Below are positions 34,301-43,083 of a stretch of DNA of 64,000 bases, piece by piece. Positions within the stretch are counted from its first letter, which is position 1. Each line of letters begins with the position of its first letter. Origin of the DNA: Phycisphaerales bacterium (GTDB taxonomy: Bacteria; Planctomycetota; Phycisphaerae; Phycisphaerales; SM1A02). The notes below the pieces were generated by a model. That model did not search any database. It was given only the letters and a program-made list of their open reading frames with translations, and was not told where the DNA came from. The position numbers and the translations under genes are program-made. Where the stretch lies: assembly GCA_029268515.1 (NCBI GenBank), contig JAQWNP010000006.1, forward strand, positions 372,001 through 436,000, written 5' to 3'.

Positions 34301-35227
34301 TCAGGCGGAGAACAGCAGCGCATAGCCTGCATTGACTCCATTAAAGCTGGCATGAAAGGCAAACGGCGCAATGATCGATCCTCCTCGCTCATAAACCCAT
34401 CCAAAGCCTAGAGAGAGAATAAATAGACCCGCTAGTGCTGGTGGCTCAACAACACCAAGATGCATCATTGTAAATGGAAGGCTTGCCGCGACAATTGCCA
34501 CCCAAGGAGGAAAACCCATCGCTCGGAAACCTCGCTGCACGAGCCCACGGTAGAGAATTTCTTCGAGCAGCGGCGTCACTAAAATGACCATCAACAACAC
34601 CGGCAGAAGATAGACCTTGTCTTGTGAAACAAGCATAAGCTGGAGCCCACCATGGGCAATACCATCATCTTGATTGCCAGTCATCCAGTACTGGATGATG
34701 TAACCAATATTCAAGGCAAACAAGACAACTGGCAACGTCAGTATCAAACCAATCAATCCCAGGCCCACCATCTTTGCGACACTTGGCATTGTGAAGCTGT
34801 TTCGATTTGTACTCTTGATAAAAAAGTACACCGCAACAGGTAACTGCGCAACGATTGATCCAATCATCAAAATACACATAGTTCGTAGTGTTGGTTCGGC
34901 TTGCATATCGAGACCACTGGATGCAAATCCTTTGCCTAATGTAGCCAGCAGGAGCATGACAAAAGCAAGAACAAAAGCGCCCGTCACCCCACCTATACCA
35001 TTCATATTTCCATCTGGAATTCGATGAGGTGATAATTTAAAAAAGCGAAAATGCACCCAAATCCAAAGGGTGAAAATTGCCAAACTCCCCCACAAAACGG
35101 GGTACCAATCGAATGTGGCGCTAGCTGTTGGAACGTTTGTTGAATTGCCCCCTTGATCAATATCGACAAGATTCGCTATAACTGGTTCAGTAATAGATCC
35201 AATAGCGACAAGGAAACCAAATAGCAT
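34301..35227 (-). CDS. CPBP-family intramembrane metalloprotease
   Basis: 308 residues from the ATG at 35227, with AAGGA 8 bases upstream inside trpC. The N-terminus is signal-like, followed by about seven membrane segments. The CPBP (Rce1/CAAX-like) motifs are complete: EEILYRG (Glu-Glu-x3-Arg), MMHLG with the second-motif His, and HASFN with the third-motif His. The family cleaves substrates within the membrane; bacterial substrates are mostly unknown. Its ATG shares the palindrome CATG (35225-35228) with the ATG of trpC on the other strand. Confidence 0.85.
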   Translation of the reverse strand: MLFGFLVAIGSITEPVIANLVDIDQGGNSTNVPTASATFDWYPVLWGSLAIFTLWIWVHFRFFKLSPHRIPDGNMNGIGGVTGAFVLAFVMLLLATLGKGFASSGLDMQAEPTLRTMCILMIGSIVAQLPVAVYFFIKSTNRNSFTMPSVAKMVGLGLIGLILTLPVVLFALNIGYIIQYWMTGNQDDGIAHGGLQLMLVSQDKVYLLPVLLMVILVTPLLEEILYRGLVQRGFRAMGFPPWVAIVAASLPFTMMHLGVVEPPALAGLFILSLGFGWVYERGGSIIAPFAFHASFNGVNAGYALLFSA

Positions 35228-36038
35228 GAGCACGATCCTTGATGAGATCGTTGACCTAAAGCGACAAGAAGTCGAAGTCCGGCGCAAACACATAACACCG
35301 GCAGAACTGGCGCAACGCGCTGCACAATTATCACCTACTCGTGATTTTTGTAAGGCATTGATAAGCATTGAGCCAGGCACCTCGGTTCGTGTGATTGCAG
35401 AAGTTAAACAGAAAAGTCCGTCGGGCGGTGTTTTTAAAGATTCATATGATCCAGGGCGCATTGCTGCCCAATATGCTCAGTTCGGCGCGTCGGCGATCTC
35501 CTGCCTTACTGATATGCCCTTCTTTGGTGGTCGGGTAGATGATATGGGTCGTGTGCGACATGCGGTAGATTGCCCCATTTTGCGAAAAGATTTCCTCATT
35601 GACACTTATCAAATCTGGGAGTCTCGTTACTACGGTGCTGACGCCATCCTCTTGATTGCTGAGATCCTACCCGACGAACTACTGTTAGAGATGATGGCGC
35701 TCGCCCATGAGCTGGGTATGGCAACATTAGTTGAAGTCCATAGTCTTGAGAACCTCGAACGCGTTCGTCCTCTACTGGATCAATGTGATTGGAAACAATG
35801 TTTACTAGGAATCAACAATCGGAATCTGGCCACGCTTAAGTCCGATCTTCAGCATTGCATTCGCTTGGCTGGCACTCTTCCCGAAACCAATCGGGTCGTG
35901 GGTGAGTCAGCCATCAGCACTTATGAAGATCTCGATACGCTTGCCGCTGCTGGAATCCAAATCGCTCTCGTTGGCGAGTCATTGCTTCGACAGGACGATC
36001 CAGGTACTGCCCTTCACCAGTTACTTGGCGGATCATGA
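35226..36038 (+). CDS. trpC: Indole-3-glycerol phosphate synthase
   Basis: 270 residues. TIM-barrel IGPS motifs: VIAEVKQKSPSGGVFKD with the substrate-binding Lys-x-Ser-Pro-S, ISCLTDMPFFGG, LRKDFLIDTYQIWESRYYGADAILLI with the catalytic Lys, LVEVHSLEN and GINNRNL with the Glu/Asn catalytic group, VGESAI. It converts CdRP to indole-3-glycerol phosphate. It is monofunctional. Its only upstream sequence is the coding region of the CPBP gene, and AAGGA stands 12 bases before the ATG, which is a poor spacing. It is isolated from other trp genes and abuts GT2 at the 3' end (TCATGA). Confidence 0.95.
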   Translation: MSTILDEIVDLKRQEVEVRRKHITPAELAQRAAQLSPTRDFCKALISIEPGTSVRVIAEVKQKSPSGGVFKDSYDPGRIAAQYAQFGASAISCLTDMPFFGGRVDDMGRVRHAVDCPILRKDFLIDTYQIWESRYYGADAILLIAEILPDELLLEMMALAHELGMATLVEVHSLENLERVRPLLDQCDWKQCLLGINNRNLATLKSDLQHCIRLAGTLPETNRVVGESAISTYEDLDTLAAAGIQIALVGESLLRQDDPGTALHQLLGGS

Positions 36039-36761
36039 TGAGCTACTGCGACGATGTCCCCACCATAAAATAATGATCGTTGTGGTGATCTTCCAGCCAG
36101 CTCGAATCGCCCCCACAAGCGTGCCAGAAATCTTTGACCGACCGGCATGACGCCTGCGGTATGGTACATCAACCTCTTGTACGCGAAGCTTTAGCAGCGC
36201 TGCTTTCATTTGCATCTCAACAGTCCAGCCCCAAGTCTGATCCCGCATTGACATCGACTTGAGTGCATGAGATGTAACACAGCGCATCGGTCCTAGATCA
36301 GAATATTTTTTCCCTGTTGTCCAATACATCAACGTACATGCAATGCGGTTCCCAAACCGTTGAATAAAATTGAGTGACCCCGGCTGCGCTAGCCGTACAC
36401 GAGAACCAATAACAAGCTCAGCCTGGCCTGCTTCAATAGGTGCAAGAACATGCCGCATCGCCGCTGGATCATCAGAAAGATCTGCATCAAGAAACAACAC
36501 TGCATCAATACCTAGCTTCTGTTGATCAAGCCATGACAATCCACACAAACAAGCTGCTCCATATCCCCGACGCGGCTCAGCCAGAACAACCGCGCCATGA
36601 GCCCGCGCCAAATCAGCCGTCTCGTCTGTAGAGCCGTTATCAACAACAACAACGCTTGAAAAAGATATCCCTGTTGCCTTATCGAGGGCCTCAAAGAGCG
36701 GCTGAATGTTCGGTGCCTCGTTATAGGCAGGAATAAGTAGGGCAATATTCACAATGCACAT
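36033..36761 (-). CDS. Family 2 glycosyltransferase, polyprenol-phosphate type
   Basis: 242 residues from the ATG at 36761. GT-A fold: ALLIPAYNEAPNIQPLF, VVVDNGSTDETADLA, PRRGYGAACLCGL and the DxD-like FLDADLSDDP. The second half keeps GSRVRLAQPG, a conserved MRCVTSHALK and WGWTVEMQMKA, resembling dolichol/polyprenol-phosphate mannosyltransferases without the C-terminal membrane domain. It probably transfers a sugar from a nucleotide donor to a lipid or polysaccharide acceptor. The tail is basic and Ser-rich (GHRRSSSS). It converges on trpC and starts 17 bases away from the divergent enoyl-CoA hydratase. Confidence 0.85.
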   Translation of the reverse strand: MCIVNIALLIPAYNEAPNIQPLFEALDKATGISFSSVVVVDNGSTDETADLARAHGAVVLAEPRRGYGAACLCGLSWLDQQKLGIDAVLFLDADLSDDPAAMRHVLAPIEAGQAELVIGSRVRLAQPGSLNFIQRFGNRIACTLMYWTTGKKYSDLGPMRCVTSHALKSMSMRDQTWGWTVEMQMKAALLKLRVQEVDVPYRRRHAGRSKISGTLVGAIRAGWKITTTIIILWWGHRRSSSS

Positions 36762-36778
36762 CTTACGACCAGAGAACA

Positions 36779-37561
36779 ATGGCAGCTTCCGTGAGGGTTG
36801 CTACAGTCCGTGATATGGATGCATTAGTAGATCTCACGATCGATGGCCCAACAGCCACAATTACCCTCAATCGCCCGGAAGCACGAAATGCGCTTTCATT
36901 GGCATTGATCAATGAACTGCATCGTGTTCTGGACCAGCTAGAACAGAACCCTGATGTGCGGGTCTTACTTATTAAGGGTGAAGGGAAGTCGTTTTGTGCT
37001 GGGATGGATCTCAAGGGTGTCATGCAAGATCCCCAAGCAATGGCAGCGATGCTACATGGTCTTGCGAGGGCATTTGAGCGAATCCGACGACTGAGTATGC
37101 CCTCTGTGGCTGTGGTCCAGGGCGCTGCCGTTGGTGGTGGATGTGGACTCATGATTGTCTGTGACTTTGCGATCTCTCATCCAGATGCAAAAATTGGTTA
37201 TCCCGAGGTTGATTTAGGAGTCTGCCCAGCTGTGGTCGCACCCTGGCTCATTCGTAAGATTGGTGCCGGTAAGGCTCGATCCCTTTTGCTCAGCGGCGGC
37301 ACACGAACTGGTCAAGACGGCCTAGAACTTGGTTTGCTCACACATCTCACTGATCATGGAAGCCTCAATGACGTCGCTGAAAGGCTGGCAACTGAGCTCT
37401 CCCAAGGAGGCATGATTGCGATGAAGGCGACCAAAAAATGGCTGAATGAGTTAGATGGATCTATGGAAGATGAGATTCACCAGAGAGCGGCCCAAATTTC
37501 TGCCGATGTTATTGCTCACTCAGAAACCCAGCAACAGTTGCGAAAGGTCTTTAAGGCCTAA
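36779..37561 (+). CDS. Enoyl-CoA hydratase/isomerase (crotonase) family protein
   Basis: 260 residues (or 248 from the ATG at 36815). Crotonase motifs: NRPEARNALS, the oxyanion loop FCAGMDLKG, VQGAAVGGGCGLMIVCDFA with the second oxyanion Gly, and YPEVDLGVCPAVVAP with the Glu position of the second catalytic residue; the first position has Gly-Cys instead of Gly-x-Glu, so hydratase activity may rely on one Glu only. It resembles methylglutaconyl-CoA hydratases, which would fit leucine breakdown in the genes that follow. The exact substrate is inferred from context. Confidence 0.83.
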   Translation: MAASVRVATVRDMDALVDLTIDGPTATITLNRPEARNALSLALINELHRVLDQLEQNPDVRVLLIKGEGKSFCAGMDLKGVMQDPQAMAAMLHGLARAFERIRRLSMPSVAVVQGAAVGGGCGLMIVCDFAISHPDAKIGYPEVDLGVCPAVVAPWLIRKIGAGKARSLLLSGGTRTGQDGLELGLLTHLTDHGSLNDVAERLATELSQGGMIAMKATKKWLNELDGSMEDEIHQRAAQISADVIAHSETQQQLRKVFKA

Positions 37562-37938
37562 AAAATAGGATAAGCTCCTGATAAGCAATCGCTTACTCCC
37601 TAGCAAATCGGCTTCTGTGACCTTATAATGGGTCCCAAGCATGTTTGAGCGGTCTCCGCGACCGACCCGTGGTTACCAGCAGGTGGCCTCAAGCATCAAG
37701 CCGTTGGCCTCCCCACTTTTGAAGGCCACGACATTCAATCCGGTGTGCCCCACCGCTATTCTCAGCAGGGTACCCAGCGGCGTGATCTATCCCGTTCGCG
37801 GACATCTTTCCCGATCCTGATTTTCATCAGCAAGACCTCTTCGCTTGTTGATTTAGGGCTGATTCTGGTGCGTCTGTCGGTGTTTGATGAGCCGAGCTAT
37901 CGAAGTCTGTTTGACATTCTTGAAGTGGAGTTTTTTGG
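37562..37938. other. 377-base gap with hairpin and small coupled ORF
   Basis: No convincing gene. A TATAAT stands at 37624-37629 without a good -35. A CGGTC/GACCG stem with a 5-base loop follows, flanked by GGGT and ACCC (37630-37673 region), a possible leader RNA. A 65-codon frame from GTG at 37745 to 37942 overlaps the next ATG as ATGA, but its protein has no family features. It may be a leader peptide or chance. Confidence 0.35.
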
Positions 37939-38817
37939 ATGACCGTGATTTCTTGCCAACTTAGACAACAACGTTGTGAGACTGGTGTCATCACACTCTG
38001 GTTAGACAATCCAGAGAGAGATGTTGCTGTTCTCGATCAATGGCTCCTAGAGCAAATACATTCCGCTCTCGATTTACTGAGCCAGGATCAATTTCCAAAG
38101 GGCCTCATTCTAAGAACATCGGGTAGCCGTGCCTTTATTGCCGGCGCTGATTTAGCAGAGATTGACTCGCTCAGTGATGAGCGGCTCGCTGAGTACCTCC
38201 GATTTGGCAGTGATGCATTTCACCGAATCGCTGACCTGCCATACCCCACTGTCGCTGCGATTGACGGTGCTACTCTTGGTGGTGGACTGGAGCTAGCGAT
38301 GCATTGTGATGCACTGATCGCGAGTCGACCAGATCCCGACCGAAGGCCATACCACATTGGTTTGCCGGAAGCATCATTGGGCTTGTGTCCTGGCTGGGGT
38401 GGGACACAGTTACTGCCTGCTCGAATGAATCCGTCACAGGCGATCTGTATGGCAGCGACTGGCGTAACAGTGCCAATTACTGAAGCGCCGGATGGACTCA
38501 TTACAACAATGGTCGATCGCCCAGAGGACCTACAGGCCGCGGCCACTAAATGGATTCTGGCGAACGGAAATGAAGCAAGTAAGGGACCAAAGTCCTTTTC
38601 TTGTAGAGATCAAATTGTAGAAGTCGCACTGGCTGAGGCAAAAGATCAAGTTGATCAGACAGATGCTTCTGAAGCGGTCTTCCTGGCGGTTCAAAAGGGG
38701 CTTGAGATTGGATGGGATGCAGGGCTTGCAACAGAACAAAAGCAGCTCATCCAACTACGCAGTACCACTGTTGCTAAAGCCAAGCTTGATTCGTTCCTAC
38801 ACAAACCTCGATCCTAG
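37939..38817 (+). CDS. Second enoyl-CoA hydratase/isomerase family protein
   Basis: 292 residues; GGAG lies 8 bases before the ATG. FadB/FadJ-like crotonase domain: AFIAGADLAEIDSL as the oxyanion loop, DGATLGGGLELAMHCDALIA with the first catalytic Glu in GLELA, and LPEASLGLCPGWGGTQLLPA with the second Glu. Both catalytic Glu positions are intact, unlike in the upstream paralogue. The about 90-residue C-terminal part is more divergent and Gln-rich. It probably hydrates unsaturated acyl-CoA in branched-chain amino acid or fatty acid oxidation. Next to it is acyl-CoA dehydrogenase, the preceding step of that pathway. Confidence 0.86.
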   Translation: MTVISCQLRQQRCETGVITLWLDNPERDVAVLDQWLLEQIHSALDLLSQDQFPKGLILRTSGSRAFIAGADLAEIDSLSDERLAEYLRFGSDAFHRIADLPYPTVAAIDGATLGGGLELAMHCDALIASRPDPDRRPYHIGLPEASLGLCPGWGGTQLLPARMNPSQAICMAATGVTVPITEAPDGLITTMVDRPEDLQAAATKWILANGNEASKGPKSFSCRDQIVEVALAEAKDQVDQTDASEAVFLAVQKGLEIGWDAGLATEQKQLIQLRSTTVAKAKLDSFLHKPRS

Positions 38818-38848
38818 ATCAGTCTTTTATTGACTGTGGAGTTTTATT

Positions 38849-40792
38849 GTGCAAAAGCAAGATCTTTCTAAATCTCTCAAGAACCTCTCGGCGAAAGACC
38901 GTAAGCAGATTGAAGATGCTCAAGAAATGCTCGGCCCTGATCCTGATCAGATGGGCGTGATCAAAAACATGTGTTGGGGTCGAATCCGCGAAGAGTTGAT
39001 TTTGCAGTACCCAGAAATCGCTCCGGATGAAACAGTAAGGTGTGACGCCCTACTGAAAGAGCTCGATCTATATTTAAGAAACGAACACCCTCATCATGAG
39101 ATCGACACCAAGCAAGAGATTCCCCCGTGGGTCATGAAGCGTCTTTTTGACATGGGCGTTATGGGCATGATCATTCCTCAGGAATATGGTGGCGGTGGCT
39201 TTAGTATTACAAGCTACAACCGAGTGCTGGAACGTATTGGTTACAGCTGTGGCTCCACCGCTGTGATGGTTTCAGCTCACCAGTCGATTGGCTGTGGGGC
39301 GATCAAACTTTTCGGTACAGATGAACAAAAACGTGATTTTCTACCCTCACTCGCCACAAACCTTGTGAGTGCTTTCTGCCTTTCCGAACCAAACGTAGGT
39401 TGTGATGCTGGTGGGCAAGAAACGCGTTGTGAGGTTTCCGAAGATGGCGAATACTACATCCTTAATGGGGAAAAGAAGTGGGCCACATCCGGCGCCTTAG
39501 CTGGGCTGCTGACTGTCATGTGCAAACAGTCTCTTGTGAACCCCAAGACTGGCAAGGCAAAAGACAGTGTCACAGCGCTGATTTGTAATCCAGAAATGGA
39601 AGGTATTGAGATATCAAGTTGCAATCGATCCAAGTGTGGTATTCGAGGCACATGGCAAGCACGAGTTATATTCAAGAATGTAAAAGTACCCCGGGCTAAT
39701 CTTCTACATAAGGAAGGAAGAGGATTAAATGTTGCACTAACGTGCCTCAATTATGGCCGCTGTACCCTTTCAGCTGGAATGGTGGGCGCTGCACAAGCTG
39801 CCTTCCAACAATCAACTAAGTGGGCTCAGTACCGCAACCAATTCGACCGACCACTGGCTGACTTTGACCAAGTACAATCAAAAATCGCGACGATGGCTGC
39901 CTATTGTTATGCACTCGATGCCATGCTCTATATGACAACTGGCATTGTTGACCGCGGTGATGATGACATCATGCTTGAGACCGCGATCTGCAAAGTATTT
40001 TGCTCGGATATCGGTTGGAAAGTAACTGATGAGGCTATGCAGATTATGGGTGGCGAGGGCTACATGACAGAAAATGTAGTTGAACGACTCTGGCGAGATA
40101 GCAGAATCAACATGGTCGTTGAAGGCGCTAACGAAGTCATGCATACATTCATCTTCGCGTATGGATCTAAGCAACTAGGCGAGTATCTTTTGGGCATTAA
40201 AGCGAAACCTCTTTCAAATTTGATCCCTGCCATAAAAATTGCTGCCGAGTTATATCTTGGTGTAAAAGCCCGTGCACCACGATTTGAAACACTACATCCA
40301 TCGCTCCAGCCTTATGGAAAATTACTATCGAATACGATTCGTGATATTAGCCACGCCATCAAAATGAGCTTTAAGCGACATGCTGAGGGGCTCATCACAA
40401 ACCAGATGATTCAGGCCAGATTAAGCTGGTCAATTATCTGGGCCTATGCGATTTCATGCAGCCTTTCAAAGCTGGACAGTGACATTAGCAAGGGGATTAG
40501 TGGTGAAAAACTGGAGCATGATCGGATCCTCGTGCGTCATATCTGTGCCTTTGGTATCGATGAAGTAAACGCAAACATTCGTGCTCTTACAGATAACCAC
40601 GACGACACCATGCGGAAGGCCGCCACTGCTGGCCTAAAATATGTTTCTGGCCTTCCAAACGCCGACTACGTGATGCCTGAAAGCACCCCAGATCCGACTG
40701 CTCTGGGTAAGGGGCGGGTACCTGATCAAACTGCGATACCGCAATTTGGCCATGGCTCTTTGTTTGAGATGGATGCCAAAGTTCGACAATAA
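38849..40792 (+). CDS. Acyl-CoA dehydrogenase with C-terminal extension
   Basis: 647 residues, starting at a GTG with GGAG 7 bases upstream. Acyl-CoA dehydrogenase signatures: AFCLSEPNVGCDAGGQ, the flavin block WATSGALAGLLTV, RCTLSAGMVGAAQAAF, and MQIMGGEGYMTENVVERLWRD followed by VVEGANEVMH with the catalytic-base Glu. A 60-residue N-terminal and about 170-residue C-terminal extension make it resemble VLCAD-type or FadE family members. It oxidises acyl-CoA at C2-C3 using FAD and passes electrons to ETF. Neighbours suggest isovaleryl- or related branched acyl-CoA; sequence alone does not prove the substrate. Confidence 0.9.
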   Translation: MQKQDLSKSLKNLSAKDRKQIEDAQEMLGPDPDQMGVIKNMCWGRIREELILQYPEIAPDETVRCDALLKELDLYLRNEHPHHEIDTKQEIPPWVMKRLFDMGVMGMIIPQEYGGGGFSITSYNRVLERIGYSCGSTAVMVSAHQSIGCGAIKLFGTDEQKRDFLPSLATNLVSAFCLSEPNVGCDAGGQETRCEVSEDGEYYILNGEKKWATSGALAGLLTVMCKQSLVNPKTGKAKDSVTALICNPEMEGIEISSCNRSKCGIRGTWQARVIFKNVKVPRANLLHKEGRGLNVALTCLNYGRCTLSAGMVGAAQAAFQQSTKWAQYRNQFDRPLADFDQVQSKIATMAAYCYALDAMLYMTTGIVDRGDDDIMLETAICKVFCSDIGWKVTDEAMQIMGGEGYMTENVVERLWRDSRINMVVEGANEVMHTFIFAYGSKQLGEYLLGIKAKPLSNLIPAIKIAAELYLGVKARAPRFETLHPSLQPYGKLLSNTIRDISHAIKMSFKRHAEGLITNQMIQARLSWSIIWAYAISCSLSKLDSDISKGISGEKLEHDRILVRHICAFGIDEVNANIRALTDNHDDTMRKAATAGLKYVSGLPNADYVMPESTPDPTALGKGRVPDQTAIPQFGHGSLFEMDAKVRQ

Positions 40793-40857
40793 AATATTTT
40801 TGACTGACCCTGAACTGTGACCAAGAAATCTAAACCCTGCGATAATCTGAGGAAGTA

Positions 40858-41922
40858 ATGTCGATACTGCAACAAATGATGGCGTTTGGCCACGAGCGAG
40901 TCTGTTTTCATCATGATGAGGACACTGGCTTAAGAGCCATTGTTGCCATTCACTCAACCGTTCTTGGCAATGCACTTGGTGGAACACGACGCTGGCACTA
41001 CGCTTCTGAAACTGAAGCGATCTACGACGTGTTACGCCTATCTGAAGGAATGACTTACAAAGCTGCGGCAGCCGGCCTCGCTATGGGCGGTGCCAAGAGT
41101 GTCGTACTTCTGCCTGGCCGTGGTTCACCTGGATCTGAAGCTGAAGCAAGAGCACTCGGTCGGTTCGTTGACACCTTCTCTGGCAACTACATCGCTGCGG
41201 AAGATGTTGGCACCACTCCAGAATATGTTGACTGGATGGCAATGGAAACACCACATGTGATGGGCGGTGACCGTGTGTCGCGTGGCGGTGATCCTTCTCC
41301 GTTTACTGCTCAAGGTGTTGTTAATTCAATGAAAGCATGCCTTGCTCACCTAGGCCGCCCTGTAGATTTCTCGGGCTTAACTGTAGCCATCCAAGGGGTG
41401 GGTAGTGTTGGGCAGAATGTGGGCCGCATTATGGTGGAGAATGGAGCCAAGATTGTGGTCGCTGATATCTGCGAATCCTCAACAAAAATGATGGCTGAAC
41501 AGTTTGATGCAAAGGTTGTCTCAACAGAAGAAATATTCACCTCTGCCTGCGACATTTTCTCACCATGTGCTTTGGGTGGCGTGATCAGTGCTATGAATGT
41601 CCCCTCTTTACAATGTGACATCGTTTGCGGTGGCGCCAATAATGTGCTCCAAGATCCTGAAGAAGATGCCGCAGCCCTCTATCGTCGTGGCATTCTCTAT
41701 GCACCAGACTTCGTTGCAAATGCAGGTGGCCTAATTGAACTAGCTGGTCTTCACTTAGGCATGACGCGCGAAGAACTTGATGATCGAAATGCTGGAATTG
41801 AGGATACAACCCTACATGTTCTGAAAATGACCAAAGACGTTGTTTCATCACACCAGGCTGCTGTGAAATTTGCCACCGATCGCATCGCTGTTGCGAAGCA
41901 GGAGAATGTACATGCCCATTAA
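40858..41922 (+). CDS. Leucine dehydrogenase family (Glu/Leu/Phe/Val dehydrogenase)
   Basis: 354 residues, close to Bacillus leucine dehydrogenase (366). The substrate and catalytic regions are clear: GNALGGTRRWHY, EGMTYKAAAAGLAMGGAKSVV with the catalytic Lys pair, APEDVGTT-like AAEDVGTTPEYVDWM with the catalytic Asp, and a Rossmann fold VAIQGVGSVGQNVG. Deaminates branched-chain amino acids with NAD+ to 2-oxoacids, supplying the dehydrogenase complex encoded immediately downstream. The stop overlaps the E1alpha start by 11 bases. Confidence 0.92.
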   Translation: MSILQQMMAFGHERVCFHHDEDTGLRAIVAIHSTVLGNALGGTRRWHYASETEAIYDVLRLSEGMTYKAAAAGLAMGGAKSVVLLPGRGSPGSEAEARALGRFVDTFSGNYIAAEDVGTTPEYVDWMAMETPHVMGGDRVSRGGDPSPFTAQGVVNSMKACLAHLGRPVDFSGLTVAIQGVGSVGQNVGRIMVENGAKIVVADICESSTKMMAEQFDAKVVSTEEIFTSACDIFSPCALGGVISAMNVPSLQCDIVCGGANNVLQDPEEDAAALYRRGILYAPDFVANAGGLIELAGLHLGMTREELDDRNAGIEDTTLHVLKMTKDVVSSHQAAVKFATDRIAVAKQENVHAH

Positions 41923-43045
41923 AAAAGCTCTCGACATCACTATTGAGCACATCTCAATTCTGGACGAGAACGGGAAATTTGATGAGAAGCTTGGTAAGGA
42001 TTTAATTCCAGATGAGGATGTTGTTCGACTTTATGAGCACATCACTCTCTGCCGTCACTTAGATGAGATTGCTTTTAAGTTGCAGCGATCTGGCAGAATG
42101 GGAACTTACCCAGAAAATCGAGGCCAGGAAGCAACCTCTGTCGGCGCGACCTATGCCCTCCAGGGCAAAGATTGGCTTGTGCCTTGCTATCGAGAGAATG
42201 CAGGGCTTTATCTACGAGGTCTACCTATTGAATATGTGCTCCTGCACTGGATGGGTGATGAACGCGGCAATCAGATTCCTGAAGATCTACACATCACTCC
42301 AATCGCAATACCAATTGGAACCCAAATGCTGCATGCAACAGGACTCGCATGGGCAAGCAAGTATCGCGGTGATGGTGGAATTGCATGTACGTTTTTTGGT
42401 GATGGCGCCACCAGTGAAGGTGATTTTCATGAGGCAGCTAATTTTGCATCAAGCCTCAATCTACCGGTGATCTTTCTTTGCCAGAACAATGGCTGGGCTA
42501 TTTCGGTGCCTAGTTCTGTTCAGTCTGCTGCACCAACCTTTGCGCAACGTGGTGTTGCGTATGGTATGCATAGTGTTCAGTGCGATGGGAACGATCTGTT
42601 TGCGATGGTCAAGGTTGTTCGTGAAGCTGCTGAACGAGCCAGAACTGAAAACCGACCCACGTTTATTGAGGCCGTTACTTACCGCCTGGGCGATCATACG
42701 ACCGCAGATGATGCTCGCCGATATCGTGATGCAGATGTCCTGGATAAGTGGACACAAAAAGACCCACTCATTCGGCTACGGAAATATCTCGAAGATCGAA
42801 AACTGTGGGACGATACTCGACAAAAAGCCGCTGAAGCAAAAGCGAAGAAAGAGGTTTCGGCTGCTGTTAAGAGAGCCGAAGAGATTGAGCCACCTAAGGC
42901 AGAAGCTATGTTTGACTCTATGTATGAAAATCTTCACGACGAGCTGTTACTACAGCGTGAAACCATGCGAACGAGTAGCCTCGGCCAGAATCCTCATGAG
43001 ATTGATCCGGCTGCACATTCACACGCTCAGAACACCACCGATTAA
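41912..43045 (+). CDS. 2-oxoacid dehydrogenase E1 alpha subunit, branched-chain type
   Basis: 377 residues from the ATG at 41912, with GGAG 8 bases before it. ThDP-binding motif FFGDGATSEGDFHEAANFASSLNLPVIFLCQNNGWAIS is complete, as is the phosphorylation-loop-type YRLGDHTTADDARRYR. The alpha subunit decarboxylates the 2-oxoacid with thiamine diphosphate and works as a heterotetramer with E1 beta, encoded next. Leucine dehydrogenase upstream favours the branched-chain (BCKDH) over the pyruvate complex. A Lys/Glu-rich helix precedes the C-terminus. Confidence 0.92.
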   Translation: MPIKKALDITIEHISILDENGKFDEKLGKDLIPDEDVVRLYEHITLCRHLDEIAFKLQRSGRMGTYPENRGQEATSVGATYALQGKDWLVPCYRENAGLYLRGLPIEYVLLHWMGDERGNQIPEDLHITPIAIPIGTQMLHATGLAWASKYRGDGGIACTFFGDGATSEGDFHEAANFASSLNLPVIFLCQNNGWAISVPSSVQSAAPTFAQRGVAYGMHSVQCDGNDLFAMVKVVREAAERARTENRPTFIEAVTYRLGDHTTADDARRYRDADVLDKWTQKDPLIRLRKYLEDRKLWDDTRQKAAEAKAKKEVSAAVKRAEEIEPPKAEAMFDSMYENLHDELLLQRETMRTSSLGQNPHEIDPAAHSHAQNTTD

Positions 43046-43083
43046 TAGTGCTGCCTAAACGTGCAGCATAGTATGGAGCCACC

